Of a stretch of 64,000 bases of DNA, positions 39,987 through 49,734 are shown piece by piece. The first letter of the stretch is position 1. Every line of letters begins with the position of its first letter. The position numbers and the translations under genes are program-made. Origin of the DNA: Datnioides undecimradiatus (lineage: Eukaryota > Chordata > Actinopteri > Lobotiformes > Datnioididae); assembly GCA_008933995.1 (NCBI GenBank), contig WARS01000046.1:10120526-10184525 (forward strand). The letters run 5' to 3'. The notes under the pieces are model-generated. The model was not told the DNA's origin and searched no databases. It saw only the letters and a list, made by a program, of their open reading frames with translations.

Positions 39987-42309
39987 CCCATCTCCTTTAC
40001 ATGTCTCAGCCCATGTCCTTTCAATCCTTATGCAAACAGCGCCAAACCACTTTCCACCTGAGCTCTTTTGTTCATTTACAGATCCAAACCTAATGATAAG
40101 ACAGTAGGTAAAAGGACGCCTAATATGCACATAAACACACTGCTACATTATGGAACGGGGCACTCATTTGAATACTTCTCATGTCAGCTCTTCATTAAGT
40201 CCCATCGCACACAGCCTCCCAGGTCTCAATCACAAAGAGGTCTTTTGTAGCAACGAGCGTTTAAACAAATCAAGTAAATATGCACAGCCAAACATGAGTG
40301 AATGTGTCTCTAGAGCCAGACGCGTTTACTGCCGGCTCATGACGGCTGTAATTCATCTTTCGGAGCTGAGCAAGCTGGCAAGAGAGCGGGCAAGATTATT
40401 ACTGCGTCCTTATTGAGTGCATATGATTTACCATCCACATCCTGAGGACAAGCTGGCCCTATTGTTTCAAACAGACAGAGGACTCAAACAACTGTGCAGC
40501 CTGGAAAGTGGACCACGGCAGTATTTCCCATGGCTGTAACTCATGTGTTACTTGATATTAGCTCCTATACGCTTGGTTCACATATGTTTTTTTAGACAGT
40601 TTTCTCATGTGTTATGGTTGTCTGCCTCCAACCTACACATAGACACAGTGTTATCCACTTTCACAGATATTGGAGGGGGTTGGGGTGGTTCTTGTCTGAG
40701 AAAGTCCAGCCGTACATGAAGGGCAGATGGGGGTTCCCTCCCTGCATCTCTCCCTCTGGCCCAGCATCAGACTCTTTGCTTTTACATGTACCTCTCCCTC
40801 TGTCAACAGATGGGCCCAGGAGAATACTGGGACGCTCCTAATCTGCTGCTCTACATGCACTACTGACACACACACAGAAACACACACATATACCTTCTCT
40901 TCATTCTCTACAGCCTAATCTGTTTTAGTACAATACAGCAGCTTAGAGCCCTTTCCCCCCCAGAGTGCTGCGTGTACAGTTAGATAGATTTTGGTTGTCA
41001 ACAAGGAGCATCACATCATCTCCTGTTTCCTTCCTTTTTGCACTGAATATGAATTATGAAACAAATGAATGGCTTTTGGGGTAAGGGCTTAAGACGATGG
41101 ATCATTTCTTTCAATTTCCCCCAAATTATAGGTCGACATAATTAAAAAATGTGAGAGTGAAAGCAAATAGGGGGTTTCTGCCTCATCAGCATTAGATCAA
41201 ACTGTGTAAAGTTACTTCATCCCCATCCTAACATGTTTTGTTTGAAACATTAATATGATATTAATATGCAACAGATTTTGTGATAATTGTCCGACTCTCT
41301 CTCAACATTCCACAAGACCAGTGGTAAACATCTGCTGTCAGCCAGAGGGAAGACAGACGTGCATTCACTGAACACACACTGAGCTCGAACTTACGGGTGC
41401 ACTTCATGCAGGGCAGACATGAGGGGGGAATCTACCTAACTGGTCAAAACGAACACCTCTGCGCTAGCTCCATTGCTGTTATATGCATTAATATTCTATT
41501 AAGAACTTAGTTTGCGATCAGCTAAAATATTTAGGTTTCATACATGTTAATTTCTGCTTATTTTACCTAGGGTAACATTACGTTGATGCTCCAACGAATC
41601 TGTTGTTCGTGCGCCGTTTACAAAGATCAGATGCTGGCAGTGTTGAGCGCTTAATTCTAAAATGTAAAACCTCCGATAAATTGCAAGCTCCTGGATTTTG
41701 CATTACATTGTAGGTCTCCTTTGCATGAATGGAAGAACTCTGTATTATACCACGTAATAATCTGCTATGCATTGTCCAGGCAACATGCATTTAACAGTCG
41801 CAGCAAAAGCACGAGCGCAGGGAGCGAGAGTCGCCCTCTCAATGTGCGCTTTGTGACATGAAAGGCATGAAACGATGTATGCAAATTCATCCGTCAATCA
41901 CTGACAAAGAGCCCTGCGTGCAAAGTTTTGTCCACGGCAATTATTAAAGCAGACTGTGGACAATGGCAACTTTCTGTCCAAGTGAAACCAAGTGCACGAG
42001 TGTGAGTGCGGGCATTTAAGCGCGGGTTGGAGATGCATTCTCTGCAGATTGTGCGCGGGTGCATGCTTTTATGTTAGTACTGCACAACACAGCAAGTAGG
42101 CAACGCTACCTGCAGATTCCACAAACACACACGGAGAATGTCCGAGTACATGGCAGAAGTGTGTATTTTCTAAATCTTACTTAAACGCGCGTTTAACTCC
42201 GTATAAATCTTATGCGCGTCATTGTGTGCAATGAAAAAGTGTAAAAAATGAATAGAATTTTTTTGAAATTTACTTACGATTTTAGAGGATTATGAATGAC
42301 AGTCGCCAT
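22942..42309 (-). CDS. dpf3: Zinc finger protein DPF3 (BAF45c), DPF3b form
   Basis: Subunit of BAF (SWI/SNF) chromatin remodelling complexes; tandem PHD fingers of this family read acetylated and unmodified histone H3 tails. Eleven exons join in phase to 377 residues (human DPF3b 378): 42309-42278, 34542-34382, 33022-32915, 30429-30296, 29805-29710, 29461-29389, 27608-27471, 27372-27244, 23980-23868, 23239-23158, 23009-22942. The N-terminus [10 protein letters not shown] matches human DPF3. Residues 12-100 form the Requiem N-terminal domain ([18 protein letters not shown]). An acidic linker with KRKNRNRGK follows. One C2H2 finger uses C200, C203, H216 and H221. The double PHD finger starts at C262 and ends with SWSCHLC near the C-terminus. 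Neighbours dcaf4 and zfyve1 match human 14q24, supporting DPF3 over DPF1. Intron 1 is 7.7 kb. Alternative exons are listed separately. Confidence 0.97.
25552..25715 (-). CDS. dpf3: Alternative last exon of dpf3 (DPF3a-type C-terminus)
   Basis: This exon can replace the last three exons of DPF3b. It accepts the same phase after exon 27372-27244 and changes CGRSG to CGRSA, as in human DPF3a. It then encodes 53 more residues and a TGA stop, ending PHD1 early and removing PHD2; the total would be 344 residues (human DPF3a 357). The block [19 protein letters not shown] is clearly homologous to the human DPF3a tail. The final part is acidic ([12 protein letters not shown]) and differs from the human end. 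Human DPF3a lacks histone-reader activity and binds HEY repressors. The acceptor (TTTCATGGTAG) has a weak pyrimidine tract, in keeping with regulated use. Confidence 0.88.
26650..27058 (+). mobile_element. Repeat family 1, nearly complete copy in a dpf3 intron
   Basis: Left end AAAGGAAATATTTTGATATT and right end, read on the other strand, AAGGTAAATAGTTTGACTTT form imperfect terminal inverted repeats, both followed by TTGGGAAAT. The interior has GGTTAGCTTAGCTTAACTG and GTTTCCCTCTGTTTCCAGTC blocks and no coding capacity, as in a MITE. It lies between the exon 27372-27244 donor and the DPF3a acceptor. Confidence 0.6.
28883..28924 (-). CDS. dpf3: 42-nt cassette exon splitting the DPF3 C2H2 finger
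   Basis: Acceptor CTGTTCCAG and donor GTATCTG bound 42 bases whose phase fits between exons 29461-29389 and 27608-27471. Inclusion replaces I202 by fifteen residues ([15 protein letters not shown]), changing the finger spacing from C-x2-C to C-x16-C. A similar alternative insert (FKQKH core) is known to me from an isoform of the paralogue DPF2, which supports a conserved, regulated exon. Without transcript data its use here is inferred. Confidence 0.7.
29647..29682. repeat. (CA)n microsatellite beside a dpf3 donor
   Basis: In the transcript this reads UG repeats, starting 27 bases after the donor of exon 29805-29710. Confidence 0.9.
31896..31946. repeat. (CA)n microsatellite in a dpf3 intron
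   Basis: About 25 perfect CA units in mid-intron, the longest CA tract in the window. Confidence 0.95.
32399..32452. repeat. CA/CG alternating tract in a dpf3 intron
   Basis: CA units, an ATGCATGCATG segment and a CGCGCGCG core give long purine-pyrimidine alternation, prone to Z-DNA. Confidence 0.8.
33027..33058. repeat. (CA)n tract abutting a dpf3 acceptor
   Basis: Read on the transcript strand these are UG repeats ending four bases before the acceptor of exon 33022-32915; a second CA tract lies at 33164-33188. Confidence 0.85.
33834..34290 (+). mobile_element. Repeat family 1 copy in a dpf3 intron
   Basis: Shares GCTTATTCGCTTTC, GAATTAGATGAAAAGA, AACAGCTAGCCTGGCTC and GTTTCCCCTGTTTCCAGTC blocks with other copies. 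The left terminal repeat is missing and the right end runs into an AT/CA microsatellite. Confidence 0.55.
34286..34334. repeat. (AT)n(CA)n microsatellite beside a dpf3 donor
   Basis: In the transcript the UG repeats begin 48 bases after the donor of exon 34542-34382. Confidence 0.9.
34543..42277 (-). other. dpf3: dpf3 intron 1
   Basis: A 7.7 kb intron without a supported nested gene on either strand. It holds TG tracts at 36684-36720 and 36951-36979, a purine-rich GGA stretch near 39.03-39.11 kb, a run of 13 G at 39267-39279 and a CA tract at 39952-39983. The segment at about 40.08-40.43 kb is free of simple repeats and looks like a candidate conserved noncoding element. The last 450 bases before exon 1 are CpG-richer than the rest (for example GCGCGGG motifs near 42.0 kb), consistent with a promoter-proximal region. 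Confidence 0.5.
39952..39983. repeat. (CA)n microsatellite in dpf3 intron 1
   Basis: Sixteen CA units directly following a C-rich stretch. Confidence 0.9.
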
Positions 42310-43234
42310 TTTCCTGCTGGACTGTAACGTAATATTCCAAATCTCGGTGTAGTTTGGGACCCTTATGAAAAAAAAAAACACACAACAGCCAATGCGGTCC
42401 TGGGCACTGTGCGCCCTACCAATACAACACCAGCATCAAGACATTAGGCGGGGCTTCAGAGCAATCTGTCAAAATCAATGTCCCAGTCCTCAGAGTGATA
42501 ATAATTCCATGAAATAAAATCTTTTTGAATTTTGACTAATAATAACGTTTGAAATAATAATGCAAAATATCATGAGCTGTATCGCGGTGCTCTCTATTGT
42601 TTTGGTTGGGTTTAAGGTTTTAATGCCTCTTTTAACAATAATCCACAAGTCAAACTTATTTTTATTTCATTGAGATAATGAGATGTGAAACTCTGGGGAG
42701 AGCACATTAAGTGGTAGCACATTAATTTCAATGTCCATCGTCTGTCAATGAAATGAAAGAAAATCAATTTCCTCATTATTATTCTGATGCGCTGCTGATA
42801 TAGTCGGGTAAAAAGCAACCAATAAACACCCCTAACGTCACCTACTATGGTTAGCGATTAGCCAATGAATGCCATCCAGAGGCGGGACATCATGGCAGGA
42901 ACTCTGTACAGCAGGTAGCTCATGAGGTGCCAAAACTGTAACCTTTTATTAGTTTTACAAGAAGATAAACGTTGTTTTCCTTCAATAGAAGGATCGTTAA
43001 TTGACAATATACAGGGTTTTCTACTTTTACTCACGTTGGATGCCCGGTCTTTTTATAAAGATGTCGAAAAAATGTGTGACTAACATTAGCTCAAGAATGC
43101 TAATGAGTACAACTTGCTAACTTAGCTAACAAGTAAACATGCTGTGCCTGTTAGCCTTACACGCTCCTAAGCACAGAGGTGAATGAGAGACAGCGTGCCG
43201 TAAGGAACTTTACTCTGGGCCTCAAACAGCAAGG
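42310..43234. promoter_or_regulatory. Divergent dpf3/dcaf4 promoter region
   Basis: The start codons of dpf3 (minus) and dcaf4 (plus) are 925 bases apart, so both 5' UTRs and promoters must lie here. CCAAT motifs occur at about 42387, 42418, 42805 and 42856 on the plus strand. No TATA box stands out for either gene. Confidence 0.5.
43139..43203 (+). other. Two overlapping short uORFs before dcaf4
   Basis: An ATG at 43139 opens 15 codons ending with TGA at 43184-43186. A second ATG at 43183 opens six codons (MRDSVP) ending with TAA at 43201-43203. They overlap as ATGA. Both lie within 100 bases of the dcaf4 start and would matter only if transcription begins upstream of them, which is not known. 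Confidence 0.35.
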
Positions 43235-46200
43235 ATGAAGAAGTGGAACTGGCGAGAAGGACAGCGACCGTATCGGCGACAAGGTGGTGGTCAACGCCGC
43301 GGCAGGCACAGAGGCTGCCGGTACAGATCAACACAGGACGAACAGTGGTACGTTAGACACGTATTTGAGGTATTTAGTTTATAGTTTAAACAATATCATT
43401 TGTCTCTTGATCGATATTGCACAGCACATGTTGTGCATGTGCCATTCAACTTTTGGTTAATATCGAGTGATGTTGTGTTCACAGGTCTGGGCATAATAAT
43501 GCAGGGCCACCATTCAGAGCATCTCAGAGAGCATATGAAAACCAGTCTGCATCTTCCTCTTCTTCGTCCTCCTCATCTTCTTCTTCCTCCTCTAAAGTCA
43601 GCAGTGCTGCACCAGGTCAGCATTAGACACAACCCACACATAATTAAATAATATTGAGTCAAAGTCAGTTTTCATATGTTATTCTTAAGATCCCACATTA
43701 AGATTGTCAGGAGAACAAGTCTCTGGAGATATTTGTATTGTAGGCACGCTGGATGTGATTTGAATTGCAAGAATAAGACGTGTTCATGCTTTCATCATCT
43801 GTTTCTGTCGCCAGAGTTGCCAGGTTTCTACTTTGACCCGGAGAAAAATCGGTATTTCCGTCTGCTGCCTGGACACAACAACTGTAACCCACTGACCAGA
43901 GAACAGTTGCAGGAGAAAGAAAGAGAGAAACAGAGAAATAAGATGCTTGCTGAGGATGAAAAGCGCAGAAAAGTGAGTCTGTTGTCCAGACAAATGACTC
44001 TAATCCCTCTCTAGCTTTTAGTGTTGTGATGTTCCTTGTGCTTAAAGTTTTTAATGTCTAAATCATCCTCGAAATAAAAGCTTATGAAATATTGCAGACA
44101 GGATATTTAGTTTTTGGCAGCTGCTTTAATCCTAATCCTAATCCTAACAATTTGATCGCTTTCTTTCAGAAGATGAAATACACATTCACTATTATAGCAT
44201 GATGGCTTAAATATATTACAATTCCTAAGTATCTGTATTAATATACTTTAATGTTCTGCCACACAGATTTTGCATGAATGAGCCTTGGTCTCTGACACAC
44301 TCATTCTGTGGGTTTCATGCTTGTTTTAAAGGGTTTATACATTATCTTCTTCACAGAAAGCACCAAGAAGAGGACTGAACACTTCACTACTGCTGCAGAA
44401 AAGAAACCTTGGCTTGTTACCTGAAAACTCCTATTGCAGGTACTCTACTCCACTGCATGTGTTCACGTGCATACATGGACATGGAGTTGTTCCCCTTGTA
44501 TCCTTTACATATTGCAACATCCACAGCTGTATTACATTACAGGGGGGAAAACCACCCGAAACAAAGTCTAACTTTAATCATAATCAGTTCTGTATGTGTG
44601 GAGCGAGTTTTCTTTGGAGCATTGCTGGCTACTAATAATGATGCTAATCACCTCTGACGTGGGTTTCAAAATCGTTAGAAAAAGAGGACAAAAAACCCGC
44701 AAAACATGCTAAACTGCAGAAATATTGTCCTGCCTTTCAGCTTCAATTATATTTATTAAATTCATTACATTTCCAGTTGAAACCCATATGATTTATATTC
44801 ATCCTCTAGGCAAATCTTTACCACGTACATAAATAAACACACTGACAAACGTTGTCAGACAGCTGATAGGCATGTTAATGATTCTGGTCAAAGTGGATTG
44901 TCTGCGTTACCATGGTGACTGCGTGTCTCCAGGCTGGTCCACGAGGTGAAGGTCAGCGGAATGAGACGCCACAAACTGGAGATCCAGAGCGCAGACAACA
45001 GCAACCCCAACACTGACAACTTCAGACTCATAGTGGTGAGAAAACACAAACACGCAACACGCCCAGGCTAATACAGAATACCACCCTGTTGCCAAATGTT
45101 GTAGTTGTAATAAGATGCACTATAGAAACCTATTTTTTTTGACTTGATTTAGAGTTGGGAAAATTGTTACTTGCTCCTTAAAAGTATTTTTCCTTGCGTA
45201 AACTCTTCCTCCTCTTCTCCCCGTCTTCCTCAGGGGGACTCGGCATGCGAACGAGTGTTCACAGTAAACGACGTGTCACACGGAGGCTGCAAGTACGGCA
45301 TCATGAACTTCAGCAGCAGCAGCCGGGGATCTCTGTCTGTAGAAATGTGTGACAACCTTTACTTCACCAACCGCAAGGTGCGAGTGTTTTGCAGCAGGGA
45401 CTCTAGATGTGTAGATGTTGCGTGTAGTTCACTGTTCCATGTTACATTTTGAGGATTGTGTACTGTAATGTGTTTTTTCAGTAAAAATCTTTCCAAAAAT
45501 TGTTGGACATGTGTGTGTGACTCTTCCGCTCTGCTGAAACATGTTTCAGGTGAATTCCATCTGCTGGGCCTCAGTCAACCACCCAGACTCCCATGTCTTG
45601 TATCCTTCTTGAGCTTTCGCTGAGCTCCTCGCTCCTCTGAGTCAGTCAACATGTCTTAAAGCTGTTGCCTAAATACTGTCTGTTTTTCCTTTACTGAACT
45701 GACTGAACAGACTGTGTCTAGTAGGAGCAGCAGACACCCCTGGCTGCGTCAGTTTACTTCCTGCTTCCCTCTTTAGCAACTCCAACCCAGGTTGTTTTGA
45801 GTAGCATCTCCTCTGGTTTCTCACACCCTTTAAAAGTTCACATGTAGTTACAAAATGTTGTTATTCTTTAAGGTAGATAACACTTAATCTTCATCTTCCA
45901 CCTCTGCTCTCCTCAGACCAGCCCGGGATGCTCTGCAGCTTTAAGATCTCCTCAGCCTGGTCTTGTGCTTGGTGTCTCAACCCTCAGTTTGACAAGACCT
46001 TCAGCACGGGTTAGTCCAGGGATCATCATCTGTCTTGTAACTCCTTAAATTAAATTTGATATTCGTAAATCAATCATGATCACTCATCATCTTTGGCCTA
46101 GGTGGAGTCATGAGTGCGTTGGCTTGACTTTAGTTCTGGTGTGTTTGATGTCTCAGATCATTCTCTGTTGCTCTGGGCAGGAAAATGCTGAAGTAATGAA

Positions 46201-47752
46201 ATCCCAGAGAGAATTTTCAGATGTTTTTCAAAATGTGCTTGCTCAGAAAAGCAGAAATTCAAAGAAGTTCAAATTTGCACTAATACATTTTTCATCCTCC
46301 CAAACGTATAAATCAAATCCTCTAATCTAAATCTTCTTGCATGTGTTGTCAGGCCTGTCTCGTAGGGTGATAGTGAAAGATGCAGAGACGGGCCGAACAC
46401 AGACGTACAGCACTGGCAGCGATGTCTTGGCTCAGCACTTTGCCCTTAGGGTGAGTCATCTTTGACATTTAAGTGATTAAAGCATGTTTGAGTTCACTTG
46501 TGACACACCCCAGTATCCATTTAAGTGTTAGGATGGACTATGGAAAAAAGAACGGTGAAGACAGTGAAATACCTCATTTTTTCCCCAGGTCCCTGTGCTG
46601 TTTAATGGTTGCCGATCGGGGGAGATCTTCAGCATAGACCTGCGGCAGCGCGGTCGCAGGGATCAAAGCTGGAAAGCGAGCCGCTTCCATCAGGAGTCAG
46701 CCATCACCTCCGTACGCGTCCTGCAGGATGAGAACTACTTGCTAGCTGCTGACATGCTCGGCCAGGTCAGTTTAATGCTTTTAGAGCTAGATTTTCAACA
46801 GTAACATCCTAAATTACAAAGATATTGGTCTGTTTGTTTATGTTTTGGCCTGGAGCTGAGACTAATGTGGCAGGTGGAAACGTTTGGTAGCTGTCATGTG
46901 TTTGAGGACTGGAGGACAAGTAGAAGGTTGACAACCTGAATCAGCTCTTTGTGGTTAGAACAAAAATTTTGCTAACTGTGGCCAAAAGTGCGATACAAAT
47001 GAGAGAAAGAATATTGGTATTTTCTTGTATTTACCTAAAGTCTGTAAAGTACTTTAAAATGATTACTCTGTTCTCTTCATTTCTGTGCAGATTAAGCTGT
47101 GGGATGTACGGGTGACAAAGCCAGTGCAGGAGTACAAAGGACACCATAATGAACACGCCTACCTCCCCATCCACGTCAATGAGCCCGAGGGGCTTTTGTT
47201 AGCAGGTAGGAGAGGATGATCTATGCTCCGTCAGCACAATGTAGTGACAACTGTGAAACAATCAGCTTTTCAAAACTGTCACTGTTAAACTGATTTAATC
47301 AAAGAAATACAAGATTTACACTTCCTACACTCCACATACTTATTGTGCACAAGGTTGTACACAAGGTTTAAGATTGAAGAGCCTTTGCACACGTGCAGTG
47401 ATAAATATACTGAGGCCTCATCAGGTATTTTCAGATTTTAAGTTTAAACTGAAGACTGCCAGAGATGTCTGATGTCTCTACCAAGGAACAAGCAGAGCAG
47501 TCACCTAGCATTTCATTGTCCTCTGTTCCATCCTTAGTTGGTCAGGATTGCTACACACGGTTTTGGAGTTTAAAAGATGGCCATCTACTGAGGACTATCC
47601 CGTCACCACACCCGGCTGCAAACGACATGATCCCAAGCGTCGTCTTTTCCTCCAAGTTGGGTGGCTTGCTCATGGCTGTCAAACACGACCTTTACTACTT
47701 CCCATACAACACCGACTACCAGGAAGGAGAAGAGCAGCTGAGTGCCTATTAG
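43235..47752 (+). CDS. dcaf4: DDB1- and CUL4-associated factor 4 (WD-repeat protein)
   Basis: Substrate-receptor type subunit of CUL4-DDB1 ubiquitin ligases. Thirteen exons join in phase to 519 residues (human 495): 43235-43347, 43485-43615, 43815-43972, 44357-44439, 44933-45035, 45234-45377, 45550-45599, 45711-45790, 45917-46009, 46353-46450, 46589-46765, 47091-47205, 47538-47752. The Arg-rich N-terminus is followed by a run of 14 serines from TCN codons. [20 protein letters not shown] is the family signature before the propeller. Blocks such as [24 protein letters not shown] and [12 protein letters not shown] follow the human protein throughout. W414-D415-V416-R417 (IKLWDVR) is a WDxR motif of the kind that contacts DDB1. 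It is divergent with dpf3 and convergent with zfyve1, as in human 14q24. Confidence 0.97.
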
Positions 47753-49734
47753 ATATTTAATCTCATAAGTCATTTATGAACACGGATGACACTTTTTTTT
47801 GTTGCCAAATGTATGAATGGAGTTCATAAACAAAGCCTGTAGGGATTTTATATTTGACAGTCCATTTCCTCAAGGTTGTACCTTTGACTAAGGAGAGGAC
47901 CTCAGAAAAGTTAAACTGACGTCTCAGGGGAATGTTCTTTTTGACCAACTTCTTTGTGCCAAACGTGAGCAGAGGTGCTACACACAGGAGAGAGCACAAT
48001 TACTACAGTTAAGGTAGTGCTTTCTGTGAGCTTTACAAAAAGTGTACTTATGATACATGATTGATAACTTTCATGCTAATGTGATGGGATGTCTCAGATC
48101 TGAATTTGAAAAGTACGGTGAATTCAACATGTTTTACAATTATTGTGGAAAGCAACAAACATCGAAAACAGGCAGAGACTGAGATTCTGCAGTTTAATAC
48201 ATACTGTATGAGCATACATGAACATAAAAGGTATTAATTTGTTCCTTGTGATATTCGTATTCTTTGAGTATCTCTGACATAGGGACAGTGATGAGAATGT
48301 CAACTTGTTATTTCAGCTCATAGCCATCATCACAGCCAAACCAACTCACCGAGTTAGTGACTGAAAAGAAGAAATCCCGGGTTACCCATCACTGCGGTCA
48401 GATCTCACAATGCCTCGGTGCTCAGCAAAAAGCTTAACTGCGTCATATGTTGTATTTATCAGATACATTTCCGTTACAGTCTTTGTTGCAATATAGGCAA
48501 CTTCAAACGTTGCTCACTTGGTGCTCCTAGCTAACTAGCTACGCAGCCTGAGTTGACGGAGTAAAGGATTACTCGAATGACCTCATGTTTTGAGGGGCCA
48601 GCCCCAAAGACGGTTTGTACTCTATTCTATACCATATTGCTACTGTGAGCCAGCCACTCTATAAAAAGCAGTTTCTGTTGAACTTCCTCCCACTGCCCTC
48701 ACAATTGTCTGGATAGTAGTTTCGACATTTTACAAACAAAAACGAGGCCATTTAAAAATTTCCCTATTAAAGTAAACTTTGTTTTTTTTTCCCATATATG
48801 TATATATTCTATGTAAAATTTAAAGAGTCCATGCGGACAGCATTATTAAGGCTGCTCTATTATCTGCCCATTCAAATGCACAGACACCACAAAAGGATCA
48901 AGGGGTTATTTAAGGAGTTATTACTAAGTAAATCTAAATGTCGGAATGCATCTTGGTGCTACAGTACATCAATGACTTCTGATTGTTCAAATCCTCCTGA
49001 AGCCAAAGAGTGGACAAGGGCAGGGGAGCTAAAGCTTGCAGGGTGGAAGCAGAGGAGAACTACTGTAAATCCATTCAGACAAGCATGACAATAGTTCAGG
49101 TTTCCCCTATAGCTAGCCCCAAATGCTGTATCCAGTCTTCACCTGGTTCTCAGGTTGAAGATGCTCAGTCAGTACTTCTGTTAATAATGGTTTACACATG
49201 TAGCCCCAGACTACAAAAAGGTGCTAATAGTACTAGTGTGGAACACTGGGAGGGATTGTCAAAGAGGAGGGGGGTGGGGCTTAGGGTTTCATGTGCATCA
49301 ATACAAACTTTACAGGATCAAAGAGTTACATGTATTTTTACCCGAACTCAACTGTAAGCAAGCACACGCAATACTCACTTTCATAAAAACATCGTCAAGT
49401 CGTTGCACCTCTCCTACTCTCTCAATATTCAAGTCTCACTTTGACTGGTATTGTTCACAGTGTAAAATATAGGCATATTTAAGTGTAATCGCATCAAGGG
49501 ACTGAAGTGATGTGCGGACAGCATTAAAAATAAACAAAAAAAACAAACAAAAACAAAAAACGGGGTCCAGTGTGCCACAAACAGTCTAGCGGCAGACCAG
49601 AAACACCATTAGCAGACATCAGGGAACTGAAGCCTTTAAATCAAAACATTGTAGATTCCAGTTTTCCTAGGAGGCCAGCGTCCCTCCTTAACCGTCCCCC
49701 CTCTGGAGTCTGGAGTACTTTTTCCATTGTCCTG
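47753..49734. other. Convergent dcaf4/zfyve1 3' region
   Basis: About 2 kb between two stop codons facing each other, so it holds both 3' UTRs. AATAAA at 49529-49534 on the plus strand lies in an A-rich tract and may be chance. ATTAAA on the minus strand at 48193-48198 is one candidate end for zfyve1. The boundary between the two UTRs cannot be set from sequence. No other exon was recognised. Confidence 0.5.
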
